The notes under the pieces are model-generated. The model was not told the origin of the DNA, did not search any database, and worked only from the letters and a program-made list of their open reading frames with translations. A stretch of DNA of 64,000 bases from Coriolopsis trogii (taxonomy: Eukaryota > Basidiomycota > Agaricomycetes > Polyporales > Polyporaceae), in the NCBI GenBank assembly GCA_020543525.1, contig JAHYIO010000033.1, positions 2,604,001 to 2,668,000 of the forward strand, in the 5' to 3' direction. The position numbers and the translations under genes were made by a program. This document shows, in pieces, positions 46,041 through 57,098 of the stretch. Each line of letters begins with the position of its first letter. The stretch's first letter is position 1.

Positions 46041-48301
46041 TCATCCCCCGTCCTCTTTCTAGATGCTTGCACTGCCCGAATGTGTAGCACCCGAAGCCTC
46101 TCTCGTCTTAGACCGATGCTCGACTGGGACTGTCAACTACGACCACGTACCCACCGCAGTCCTTCAAGTTCCCGTATCTTCTGACGCGATGCTCAAAGTA
46201 GGTAAAACCGTGAGCTTCCGACAATTCGAGGGGAACTGCCCTTGCTACTTAGGCAGTTTGACGATGGACCGCTGCCGACGGCGGTACAGTGTTCTGACTC
46301 ACACGCACTGAGCCGCGCAATACCGCATCCCGACTCTTTGATACATCCCAGCATCCCGCGCCTTGTCGCACGGCTGTCTCGCTCGGGCTTCGACATCCGT
46401 TGTTCGACCCTCGCGTCTCGTTCACTCCTATCGACGGTACCACCACGGTCTCAAGCCCCCCGTCTGAGCCATCGACCGCCGACGTAATATTGATCGTCTT
46501 TGCCGAACACAGCTCCCCGGTGCTGCTGGCCTGTCGTCTCCCCCTCCACAAGGGGAAATCGGAGCGAAGGTGCGGTCTTCGCAACGTCCGATGTTCTGAC
46601 ACAATCATGCTGCAGAGAACATCACACGGGTCCTCGACCATCGCTCCGAGCTCGTTTGAACGTTGCGAACGGTCGAGACCCACGCAAGAGATACACGCGC
46701 AGCCCCTCTCGGAGAGCGTTGGGCCTTGGCCGTGGTCAGACACGCCTCGCGCGTTCACTATATTGGCAGGATTGGTGAGGTAGATACTGTGTTCGTTGAC
46801 ATCACGTACAGTTTCTGACATTCTGACCGTCGGTACTGATATCATTCATACTGACTTACTTGACAGCAGGCATGAGCGGCCATTGACATCTTCGGGATCG
46901 CAGGCTGGCAGCATTCATGACGGATTCCATCAATGCCAACTTTACGATTATTCAACTCATGCCGCCGCCGCTAATCGGGATTGTCGGTCGGTCTGTTACC
47001 GGGCATGCTCTCTCGTCCCGCTCTACAGCCTCTACTCTGCAATTCGACAGGAAGGTCGGTCGTTTCATAGTAGTACTATAGTACGCATGCGAGGTCCGGA
47101 TCGGCATCATACCAACCCACTCCCGCTCACACCTTCCATTCTTGATACAGTGGCAGTCCCCAGAGAGACCGGAGCTCCAGTCTCCAGTCTCCAGAAGACG
47201 TCTCTCGCACTCAAGCTCAAAGACCGCAGTCGCCATTCAGATGATATGCACGCCATGCACGCACGCATCCGCATCCGCATCTTGATTCTTGACGACATGG
47301 CATGGGACGTCATCCCTCGTCTCACAGTCCATCCGAAGCAGCCACCGACGACATCCGTTCCTTCCAGCGGGCGCCGCCGGCGATGGTCAGTATCCATATG
47401 GTGGATATTCCTGACCGGCGACGGATGACCGTGCTCTCGGCTACGCAGCTGCCGTCCTCCATATAAAGCGATGGCTCGCCGGGGGGGCACATCCATCCTC
47501 CTCCCGGAACTTCTCTCCAACACATTGCAGCTGGTCCCGGCGCGTAGGGCACGTCGTCGCCTTTATCTAGAGACGGGCCGACGTCATGCAGTGCATGCAT
47601 ATGCTCGCCCGATGCATGCGCGCGCATTCATACATACCCACACACACACTCAAATAACGATATCATGTACCGGAAACTATGCATGTATTGTGTACAATGA
47701 ACGAACGCCTGCAAGTGCTACAACGATGAATGCGTGCAAAAAGGGGACTAATCAAGAACGGAAGCGTATGTAGAAAGGAATACAGAAAGACAGCCGAGCC
47801 GATGCACCTAGGACTCCACTGCGGAAGTCGGACGGGGCGCAGCCCCGCGTGCAACAAGCGTCAAGCCGTCGGGAGGGCACAAAACGCGAGCACCGATCAG
47901 CACAGTATAAAACCCTCGAAGTATGTAGCCTTCTAGCGACTCGGCACGCCGACGAACACGCGCCACTAACGTATCGTGGACTTAACAGTACTGTAGAAGC
48001 GGCATCGCGCAGTAGCCCTCGGAGAACACCAACGCACGCGTTTGTACAAGGCGGCCTCGTCCCGGTTGAGAAATCACGAGTACAAGACCGCGCATGAGCA
48101 TAAAAGTAGCAAGTAAGTGGGGCCTGCCGGGTGGGACGGGCGAGTATTCCAAGGGTCTAACGTAGCAGAGGCAAAGGCAATAAAGAGCGTGAGCGTGAGT
48201 GAGAGCGGCAATGGGCTGGTATGCGTGGAAGCAGGTATGCTGTATGCGGGATGCGATTCTATGAGGTCGTGGTCGGGAGGTTCTCTATCGTCGTCGTTCG
48301 T
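46041..48301. other. Long gene-poor spacer
   Basis: Convergent region between PEX7 and the GH16 gene. Open frames of up to 210 codons occur but have non-ATG starts, biased composition and no domains. A TATAAA at 47461-47466 precedes an ATG-led 100-codon frame (47471-47773) that I do not accept as a gene. Short CA and CATGCA tracts lie near 47585-47660. Confidence 0.45.
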
Positions 48302-49642
48302 CTATTGGTAGACACGGACGGAGGCGATCTTCCACTGCGCGACTGCACAGACGATGACATCAGCAACGGGGCAGTGAAGGAAGAAAGGGAGGAATGCGCA
48401 CCATCGAAGTTCTTCGGGTCGGCGACGGCATCCGAGCACGTCCCGGGGCAGCCGGAGCTCTCGTATGCAGGGCCCGCCCAGTCACCGCAGATGGTGATGT
48501 CGAAGATCAAGTTCTGCGCGAGGAAGTGGCTCATGATGTCGCACTGCGTGTTGGGGAAGAACGCCGTCGGGGTGCCCCACGACGACGGGTTGGGCTCCTT
48601 GTTCTGGATGTCGGACGGGATGGCGTCGCGGTCGAAGAACCACATGGAGATGCCTTCCGACTCGAGCGTGTGCGCGAAGACGCCGCCGGCCTGCATGTTG
48701 AAGAGGTGACCGAACGTGTTGTTCTCCTTCTGCTGGAACGCGCACCCGGCGTTGTTCCCGTTCGAGGACTCGCAGGAGGTACCCATGATGTTGGCCAGGG
48801 CCTGAACATCCTTCTCGATGGTCTCCTTGTTAATGGTGCAGCCAGGTCCACTGTGGAGCGTGACTTGGTTCTGCATGTTCTCGTTGATCCCCTCTGTGGA
48901 GTATATACCGTCAGGACAGTCGTTGGTGGGCCGAAGAAGGGGGTGCATACCAATGATGTCAATCTCGCCAGCGTTGGGCCAGTCTGCTCCGTTGCCGAGA
49001 GACCAGTACGCGGGCCAGACACTGCAGCCATGGGGCATGGCGTAGATGTCGGCGATGAAGAGGCCGCGCTCGAACGCCTTCTTGGTGCTGATACGGATCG
49101 ACTTGCGCTTGCCACCGGGCGCGACGTTGTCCGATTGGTCGACGGCAATAACGGCCGTGCCGTCCTTCTGGACGTAGGCGAGCTTAGCGGCGTCGTCGCC
49201 GTCGACAAACTTCACATTGCCGTGAGTGGGGTCTCCACCAGTGAAGAAGTCCCAGCCACTGTTAGGCCCGAGTCAGTATGCACTCCTGATAGCAGTCTAG
49301 CGACCCGCGCGACAGGTGCAGAAGTGGCATGGGGGCGGGAACGGATTTTTTCGCGCATATATGCGCTCTTGCGGTTGAGCCCCAGTAGCCAAAAAGCCAA
49401 TCGAACCTCTGAACCTTGCGCGCTTGCGGCGCGGATTGCATTGGGAACGGATGAAGAGAGACTCACTCGAAGAATGATTCACCAGCGTACTCCTTCACGA
49501 GCTTGTAGTTGGTATCCCGGGGCACGAAGGACACGTTGTGGGCCACGCCGTTGTGGCGACGCATGTGCGCGCCATGGTGGGGGGCGAGAGCGGAGGTGGA
49601 GGCCGCGAGGGAGAGAACGAGGGCGGCGAGGGGTGCGAACAT
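48302..49642 (-). CDS. Secreted GH16 endo-beta-1,3(4)-glucanase-like protein
   Basis: Signal peptide MFAPLAALVLSLAASTSALA, a short linker, then the GH16 fold: GWDFFTGGDPTHGNVKFVD, KSIRISTKKAFERGLFIADI, MPHGCSVWPAYWSLG, the catalytic segment and SHFLAQNLIFDITICGDWAG, ending AQWKIASVRVYQ. The catalytic motif is split by an intron (48894-48950): splicing gives GEIDIIEGINENMQNQVTLH, with both catalytic Glu and the central Asp in the usual E-x-D-x-x-E arrangement. Further introns lie near the N-terminus and near 48400. Family members cut beta-1,3 and mixed beta-1,3/1,4 glucans during wall remodelling or feeding. The Cys-rich middle (GPGCTIN, TSCESSNG, NAGCAF) fits a secreted protein. Intact. Confidence 0.92.
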
Positions 49643-51893
49643 GACGGAAGGAGAGTGGGGATGAAGGAGAGGACGGCGAGGGCGAGGGGGAGAAATAGCG
49701 AGGCAAAAAGCAGGCCAAAGCGTTTTATATTTCTGTCGCAAAGAGGAACGCGGCTAGGGACCCCGCGGCCTGGCACTGCGCACCCGCTTGGACAATCACC
49801 CACCTGCCTTCTCCGTCATAGACATCCATTCTCCAGCCTTCCCACGCCCCGCCCGACACGCCTTTTGTCCACACCCTCCCCGAGTACAATGCGAGTAGCA
49901 ACGCATACCGTTGTCCTACTTGTCGGCCTCTATAGTCGCCGTCGTCGTGGCCGACATAGTCTATATACTGGATGAAAGCGGACATGAGAGACAGACGGAA
50001 GACGCACGGTGGCCACCAGCCCCGGCCTCAGCCGATCGATCCCCGCACAGCCACCCCGTACTCGTTGCTACCGGCCGGCCGGCCCCGCCCTTTACGCAAT
50101 GCCTTGCCTCCATTCAACGCCCCCCGGAACCGCTACACTCTACCGACACTCGTTCAGCATACCGAGCGGGATGTACACTACACCAAGTGTTTCGCCGGGA
50201 TCAAGAGCCGCACAGTGAGGTTCGCAGACAGCGCCGCGACGGATGCACTCCCAGGCTCTCCGACCGCCGTGCTAGGATTGATCACACAGTACGGGTCGCT
50301 TTCTTTTCAATGATAGGTCTGCATGCGAGCCTTCCAAACAAGTCTCAAGAATTATCATTTCTTCTGCAGGCGCTGCTGAGATGTACATACCTATCACGTT
50401 GTAACAACCACGCTCGACAGTTAACGTTGCTCAATCCCATCGTTTCCGCCAGGTACTACTTTCAGGAACGATCCGCGATGCATGCCCACGCCCCTTTCCA
50501 GGCATGCACCATCTCCTCCGGCCTCCATCAAACATACAACGTGCCCCCACATGCAGGCCAAGACGCCGCGTACATACCGACGGTCTAGACCGAGGCCGGA
50601 AGCAGTCAGCCGTGGTCGACCCCAGGTCGCCCCAACTGAGTACTGTAGCGAAAGTTCGAGCTCAACAGTCAATCTCCTAGCATGATGCAGCAGGTCTATG
50701 CCGCCACTCCAACAGCCAGCAGACTGTCAACTCCGTTTCCTCTGCATGACGCATGGTGTACGTCTGGTGCAAACCACCGAGCGCAGGTTTTCGTGTACTC
50801 TCGGAGGCTTTCCAAGGCCTCCGGATCCTGTGGAGTCTCGAACTAGGGCTCCTTCTGCGTCTCCAGCCGAAGGGGTTCAATCTGTCGACTGACAGCTGAA
50901 CAAACGAAGACACAACGTCGGTCGTCGTGACGATTCTCATGCCGGAGGCCCAGCGTCTTCCGAAGCTTATGAGCGTCACCTGGAGTCCGAACCCCCTCGG
51001 CTATGGGTATCGCGGGTGGGCGTGCAAAGCGAGGCACTCCTCAGAGGTGTGTGACAGTGTCGCTTTTGGAAGCTGATAGATGCTGGAGACATTGACATAT
51101 ACAGTTCTTGTTTCCAGGCTGGGATGGTTCCATATCCTTCGTACACAGCCAGTCTTTTCACAGCCCAAAAGCTTCGAATGGAGAGGCAGTATTTATCACG
51201 ACGTGCGTTGTGCGGTGCCCCATTTTGCCCTTCCTTGACGGATGCCTGCAATGTGCATCCGTCTGGACATGGAGAAGTGGCCGCTCTCGGGCCATCCTCG
51301 CTCAGCTCTCTCTCACGAGTATAGCCTCTCAATGCCTGCCCTGGAGATTGCCTATGAGGTGAGCGCTTCATTCGTATCATGCCTGCCGAGTCCCGACCAT
51401 GGGTCATGAAGCATTGGGGTACACCGAGAGGGAAGCGTAGTGAGAGATATTGCTGTTATCATGAGCAGTGGGTCAGGAGATCGGCCTCATTCATGAGCCG
51501 CCTTGCTTTTGCACATTTTCACCCTCGCGTACCAGAATCACGATCTATCAAGGACTAATCTTCTTCGCAGTCCCATCTTGGTCCCCTCCGCACCCTTTCG
51601 TTTTCACAACACCGAGACGATGCGTGATCAGACGAGTTTATTCTTTTTCTGCACAATGTACAAGTCGTTTTATGGGATAGACGAAGAAGCTGGGATGATT
51701 TTGAGCTACGAAGTACTAGAAGCAGTAGCGAGCCGACACCGGGACGAGAACGAGACCGTTGTTTCCTGATAGGGAAGCTAAGGAACCAAAAATGAACCAT
51801 GGCGAGATGTGGAAGTCGTGCAAGGGATCAACATCACCACTTCCCGACTGAAGTGACAGCCTCACAACCGTGTCAGGTAGTGTCAGCGGACTG
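49643..51893. other. Long gene-poor spacer
   Basis: Begins with the GH16 promoter. No gene is supported in the rest; the open frames found there lack domains and splice logic. Confidence 0.45.
49722..49728 (-). promoter_or_regulatory. TATA box of the GH16 gene
   Basis: TATAAAA on the minus strand, 80 bp upstream of the start codon. Confidence 0.6.
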
Positions 51894-53445
51894 TTAATTG
51901 ACATCTAGAGGGATCTTAGCAGCATCAGTCTGGTTGCGCATGAACGTAACGAATCTGAGTGCCTTCGTGCCACCGGTACCAGGCGCATCCTTATCAAACT
52001 GGTCGACGTATTCACTGATGATCTCGACATGTTCGTTGCGAAAGTCCCTCAGCGCCGTGATAGCGTCGTTGTACGCCTTTCGGAGAGTGACGTTGCTATT
52101 CTTCTTCACTTGTTCGCGCAGCGGGTGCGAGAACGTTTCGAGGTAGACGAGGAACGCGCGATGGTGGGAGGGCATGTACAGTTGCATACGCTCCAGGAAA
52201 GACACCACCTTGCCTGTGACCTCGGAAAGGGGCGTCGGAGTCAGGGAATGAACACTCTGTAGCGAAGCCTGCGCGTTGTGGGCGGAGTTTCTATGCGTAA
52301 ATGCGTGTATCCCGAGGAAGATGTCGATCGCCTGGATGAGTGAGGTCTGCCCTGCAGACGGACCGGATAGCTCTCTTGGCTGCTCCTCCTCGGCGATGCC
52401 GTCAAAGACCCACTTGGGACCGTTGGGATCCTGGCCCATGAACCATAGCCGGATCTCGCCCCAGAAGGTTTCCGGCTCGCAGCCATTGCGCACGCCGGCA
52501 AGAAGCGTCGTCATGTCCCCCACGACACCTGCGAGGATACCGAGGTAATGCGCGATATGGCGCTCCGCGTCCTCGCCGTCGATGGGCATCCAGCCCATGA
52601 TCGCACGAATGATGGAGAGCGCCTCGATGCCGCGGAGCTCGACGCGGGCGGACGCGAGGTAGAACTCTTCTTCGTCGGGGGTGCCCGTGAAGAGGCTCAG
52701 GCAGCGGAGGTTGCGCAGCTCGGATTTCGGCAGGAAGAAGACGGGCTGCGTCGGTGGCACCTTGAACGCCCAGTTGTATAACACAACGTCCGAGTACGTC
52801 AGGATAGGCGGTATGCGGAGCTGCGAGCAAACCCTGAGCAGGGGGATGGAGATTGGACACGGGATATGAATCTCATTGGGCTTGGACGGCACTGGGATAG
52901 TGTTCACATAGATGTGCATCATCATGGTAAGGACATGATGCGCGCGGCGGAGGATCTCATCGCCCTCGAGGTTATCGGTAGAGAGAATCGGAAGCTGTAT
53001 ATGTGTGTGCATATTAGCCGTTGTTCACTGACACTGACTCAAGCGTCACACTCCAACGTACCTCACGGACCGTCTCGCGCCATTGTTCCGATCTCTTTCT
53101 GGCCTTGTCCGTCAAGCCTTTTTTCGTTGCTGGCTGAAGCCTGCTGGAAATTCCGTTTTCTAGTGTGATTTCCCACACTTCCCATGCCAGAGGAAGGCGA
53201 GTAAGCGGGGGCTTATGAGGCATGAACCCGACGCCTGCGTCAATGTCGAACTCATGAAGGACGTCGTCTCCCCCGGGAGGCGAATAAATGGAGGAACTGG
53301 TATGTGTCAGGAAGGTAGTAGGAAGGGAGGATGTGATGGGCTCCGAATCATCGAGCATGAAGACGTGGAAGTCGCGGTTGAGGTTGAGGAACTCCAAATC
53401 ATAGTCACCGAGGTCGAGAAAGTCGGAGGAGGGAATATAATCCAT
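51894..53445 (-). CDS. Indoleamine 2,3-dioxygenase
   Basis: Two exons (53062-53445 and 51894-52994; 67-nt intron) give 494 residues. IDO signatures are LSGPSAGQTSLIQAIDIFLG, RMQLYMPSHHRAFLVYLE and PGTGGTKALRFVTFM followed by RNQTDAAK, with NAQASLQSVHSL in the heme region and LRDFRNEHVEIISEYV in the long helix. IDO is a heme enzyme that opens the indole ring of tryptophan to N-formylkynurenine, feeding the kynurenine/NAD pathway. Fungi often have several copies (IDO alpha, beta, gamma) and this is one of them; which class cannot be told here. The N-terminal exon (MDYIPSSDFLDLGDYDLEF) precedes the small domain. Intact. Confidence 0.9.
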
Positions 53446-54892
53446 AGCAAACGTGGTGAGTGTCGTGGATTTATGAGCGAGAGATAATCAGTGGGAGTCG
53501 GGGTGAGTGATGTGGCCTGGGGATTGCCTGGAGAGACTTCCTGTGATTGCGACGGTCCTTAAAAGCGATATCCTCAGCCAAATTTTCGTGCTCGATTTCC
53601 GGCTGATAGAGAAGGATGTCGTCTCCCAGAATAGATGGTCCTGCTCGGGGTTGCTCTGTTTCCTTTGAGAGAGCTTCTGGCGAGGTCTGGTCAGGCCTGT
53701 ATATCTCTTCGGGAGGGGGTGCCTCGTTATTAGCAATGCAATGACCATCTTGCGGTGCTCGGAAACGAACCGTATTAATATGCTCCACTTTCATGAAGCA
53801 TAGTACGATCTGGACTCCTGAATGACAGCCGAACATCACTTATTTGAAGTGTTCACGAGTTGCAATTCACGTAGAACAAGGCAGGTGACCACGACTTCTG
53901 CCTCAGGAGAGAATCCACATAACGCAACGAGTCGATTTCTCTTGCTTCCTCCAACACGCCATCGTGGACTGAGTCGAAGGTTTGAACTCTACTCTACAAG
54001 CATCTTCGCCTCAGTATTCATTCGACCATTCAAATGCGACGACCCACCTGACAGGTGATGTATCACGTTCATAACCTGAAAACTGGGCATTGTCTGACGT
54101 TCCGTAGGCTCTTTCGCTAGCCAGAATCACTACAATGAGAGAAATTGTGGAACACTTGACTCAGCAGAGCTCTGCGATCACCTTGATTGGCCAAATATGC
54201 AAGTCCCCGCCGGACCCCCGATTCGATTGACTCCGAGAATGTTATAACGTATGTCGGCTTCCCCCGCATCTGTTAATCCGATGTCCGCCTTGTGTTCAAT
54301 TGTCATCTAACAGCATGAGGAACGTACCAGATAGAATGTCTTGTATGATCCTAGTAAGATCACTGCGAATCACCGCGATGGCGGCATATATAGCCAAAGG
54401 AAAGCGGTGGGACGGTCAACTTCCACGTATGATTCTGAAAGCGCGGGATGAGGCACGCGCTTATCACATCACGCCGGCGCTCCTTCTTGGCTACACCCGT
54501 CTTCTACAGTGGTTGTCGGACGGTGGTTGGAGGGAGGTCTTGCAAAACTTGATCGATCACTGAGTGGAGAGGTTATGGGCGCGCCCATCTAAGAGGGAGA
54601 ATGTCGGCAGCGGGCCTGTAAGTCCCCAGACATTTAGTGAGTAGTAACTACAGGAGCACAAACGCGCACGTCGCGTCCGGCGAAAACATACCCTCGCGAT
54701 TCCAGATCGCCAGTACCGTTCTTCTTCTCGTTCTCGCTCACTCTTGTTCATAAGGAGTTTCCCCCTAGTACTTATGGATGTACCCGAGTGCTCTGAACGC
54801 TCGCATATGTCTGAATGCGCAAAGTAGATTGTATATGCACGTAGACATATCCGTCATCGTCGTGGGACAGGTCAATCCTCCGAACAAGCTTT
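53446..54892. other. Gene-poor spacer
   Basis: 5' region of IDO on the left and 3' region of the LPMO gene on the right. The frames at 53471-53839 (-) and 54300-54563 (+) lack recognisable domains and are not called. Confidence 0.45.
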
Positions 54893-55921
54893 TCACCCGG
54901 ACCAGACAGCCTATCAGAAGCAACATTGTTAGCCTCGTGTCTCGCGAGGAGCATGTAGTATGTGTACTTACAGGACCGGGCTGAGTGTAGTTCTTGGGAA
55001 TGGGGTACTGCGGCGCAGAGTCTCGTCAGACAACCGCTGAAGCAAGAATAGAATGCAAAGCGCGCTCACGTTGATGTTGATGAGGATGCCGGGCTCCTGT
55101 AGGTGTTATAGTATGCATGACATATGAGTAAGATATTATGCAGTAAGGCTGATAGAGGGAGGGGGGTACACGCACGTTGCCGGTGTATACGCCAGGGATG
55201 GCGACAAGGGGGCCGGGCGAGCCACTGCCGCCATTGATAACGTTGACCTGACCGCAGGAAATCTATATATACACAGAACACATTCAGCGACGCCGCAACT
55301 TTATCCCCCAAGCAAACATAACGCCGATACTCACGTAGAACTGCGCGCCGCCAAAGCTCGAAGCGACGTGCAGGGCAATGGCCTCCATGCGGACGAGGTA
55401 CTGCCCGGAGGGGAGGTTCTTCGGGAGCGTGAACGTCACTCCAGGAACACCCTCAGCGGGGAACGAGATGGACTGGCCGCCGTTGGTGACAGCCGAGATC
55501 TCGTACACCTTGAACCAGACGGCGCCGTCGCCCGCGAAGCTCGACACGTCGCCGGGCGCCTTGGCCATGTAGACGTTGACGACCCCGGGGTGGTAGATCG
55601 TGCCGTCGGACATGATGCCGAGCTGCGAACCGGCGGAGACGGTGACCGTCTGCGCGGTGGGGCTCGTCTGCGAGTCGTAGCAGCGGAAGTCGGGGGAGGT
55701 AACGTCCGTGACTGGCGCTTGGGTGTTGAAGTTGTTCGTCTTGCGGACGTTCGTCCAGGCCGGGGTCGTCGTGCCGCCGACTACGAGGGACGGGAAGGTG
55801 TCTGTGTGGGAGGACTGTGTGAGATTGAGGTTGAAGGAGGTGGATCGAAGTCCGGTAGCGACTTACAGTGGGCCGAGGCCGCAGCGACAAGGGTTGCGAG
55901 AGCGAGGACGGACTTGAACAT
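54893..55921 (-). CDS. AA9 lytic polysaccharide monooxygenase
   Basis: Six exons on the minus strand give about 229 residues. After the signal peptide (MFKSVLALATLVAAASA) the mature protein begins HYTFPSLVVGG, so the N-terminal His of the copper brace is present. The second His lies in VRMEAIALHVASSFGGAQFY, which ends with the axial Tyr of the QFY motif; the following exon reads ISCGQVNVINGGSGSPGPL. The C-terminus is EPGILININ, YPIPKNYTQPGP, AVWSG. There is no CBM1. AA9 enzymes cleave cellulose or related glucans oxidatively with Cu and an electron donor. Six exons with short introns, a TATA box 60 bp upstream and complete copper ligands indicate an active gene. Confidence 0.93.
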
Positions 55922-57098
55922 CTTGGAAAGACTGAGGTACCCGGAGTTACTGCTGTTCACTGTTGCTTGCGATGGTGGCCTTTATACCCCGATATATTAT
56001 ACTTTCTCTGACTTCCCGATTTCATTCACTAGCATGCAACCATACGACGCCGTTGAACGGTGGAGTCGGCCAACCGCTATCATGTTCGGGCCACACTCCG
56101 TGAAACGCTTTGGAAGCCTAATTAGCCGAATGGTAGTGGGCAACGGTGTGCACCATGAGCGCTCTCCGGGACGCACGTTATGTCTTCCTGGCTCGCTGAT
56201 TGGCAGAGGAAACATAGTTGAAATACCGTCCAACATAGCCCGTGACCAGATGACTGCGAGGAAGCTCATTCGGTGAGTGGACGGTATGGTGATGAAGGAA
56301 TGTCAGAGTGCATGATATCCGACATATAACCATTTAATCCGAGTGTGCACCGAAGCTCGGTGAGGTAAGCGGAAGGACGCGGGGCCCCAAGCGTACGTCG
56401 GCCGCTGCGGGGAATTGGAAGCACTAGGATACTGCAGCGCGGATGAATCAGTCATACTGAACGTCGACTTCTGCACTTCTTAGTTGAGATTGCGAGACAT
56501 GAACCGTGAGGCCATAAATAGTACGCACTGTTGTTTCCTGGAATATGTGCCTCGGCGTGGAGTTGCGAGATACACCTGAGGTTACGACGCCTTCTAGCAT
56601 GCATGCGTTCACCGATACATAGCCGAACATTCGACTGGCACTGCTGTGGCAGCTTTATAAATATAGCATATGCTGCCTCTTACACGGGCGGAGCAGATGA
56701 TATGCACATCATGGGCTCGCTGCTTTGTTACCGCTAGCAATAAGGTAGCGATGTCAATGGGGATTCGAGTAACACGGGATGTCAAAAGGGACGCTTACCA
56801 TAGTTCACAGCATAAGTCCATGAGTGCTATGCAGACGTATGAAGGTGCCAATGGCAATATAGATCAGCGCAGAAGGAGTTGGTCATATCCCGCCAGGTGC
56901 GTGGTGGTTCAATGCAAGGCAAGGCGACCACATAGGCGCCCAGTAGAGACGCGATGACGTGCAGGAACGTGGACGCAGCGACTCCGAGTCGCGCCTGGTG
57001 TCCTCCCGCACTAGCAACCACATCTTCGACTCGACATGCTCGCTCTGGTGAACACTGACGACAACCTTGCTTGACATTGACGACCTCCGCTGCACGCC
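55922..57098. other. Spacer between divergent LPMO and ZW10-like genes
   Basis: Holds the LPMO promoter on the left. No gene is supported between. Confidence 0.5.
55981..55986 (-). promoter_or_regulatory. TATA box of the AA9 gene
   Basis: TATAAA on the minus strand, 60 bp upstream of the start codon. Confidence 0.6.

Noticed and set aside
46796..47428. 210-codon open frame downstream of PEX7
   Set aside because: Starts at a TTG, has no domain and no splice logic, and lies in DNA of non-coding composition.
47471..47773. 100-codon frame behind a TATAAA
   Set aside because: Low-complexity His/Thr runs from CA repeats and no similarity; the TATA match is expected by chance.
48394..49644. 416-codon open frame on the + strand opposite the GH16 gene
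   Set aside because: It mirrors the GC-rich coding strand of a clear GH16 gene, has no domain and starts without a plausible promoter; a codon-bias shadow.
55368..56276. 302-codon + strand open frame opposite the AA9 gene
   Set aside because: Runs antisense through the LPMO exons and on into its promoter; no domain.
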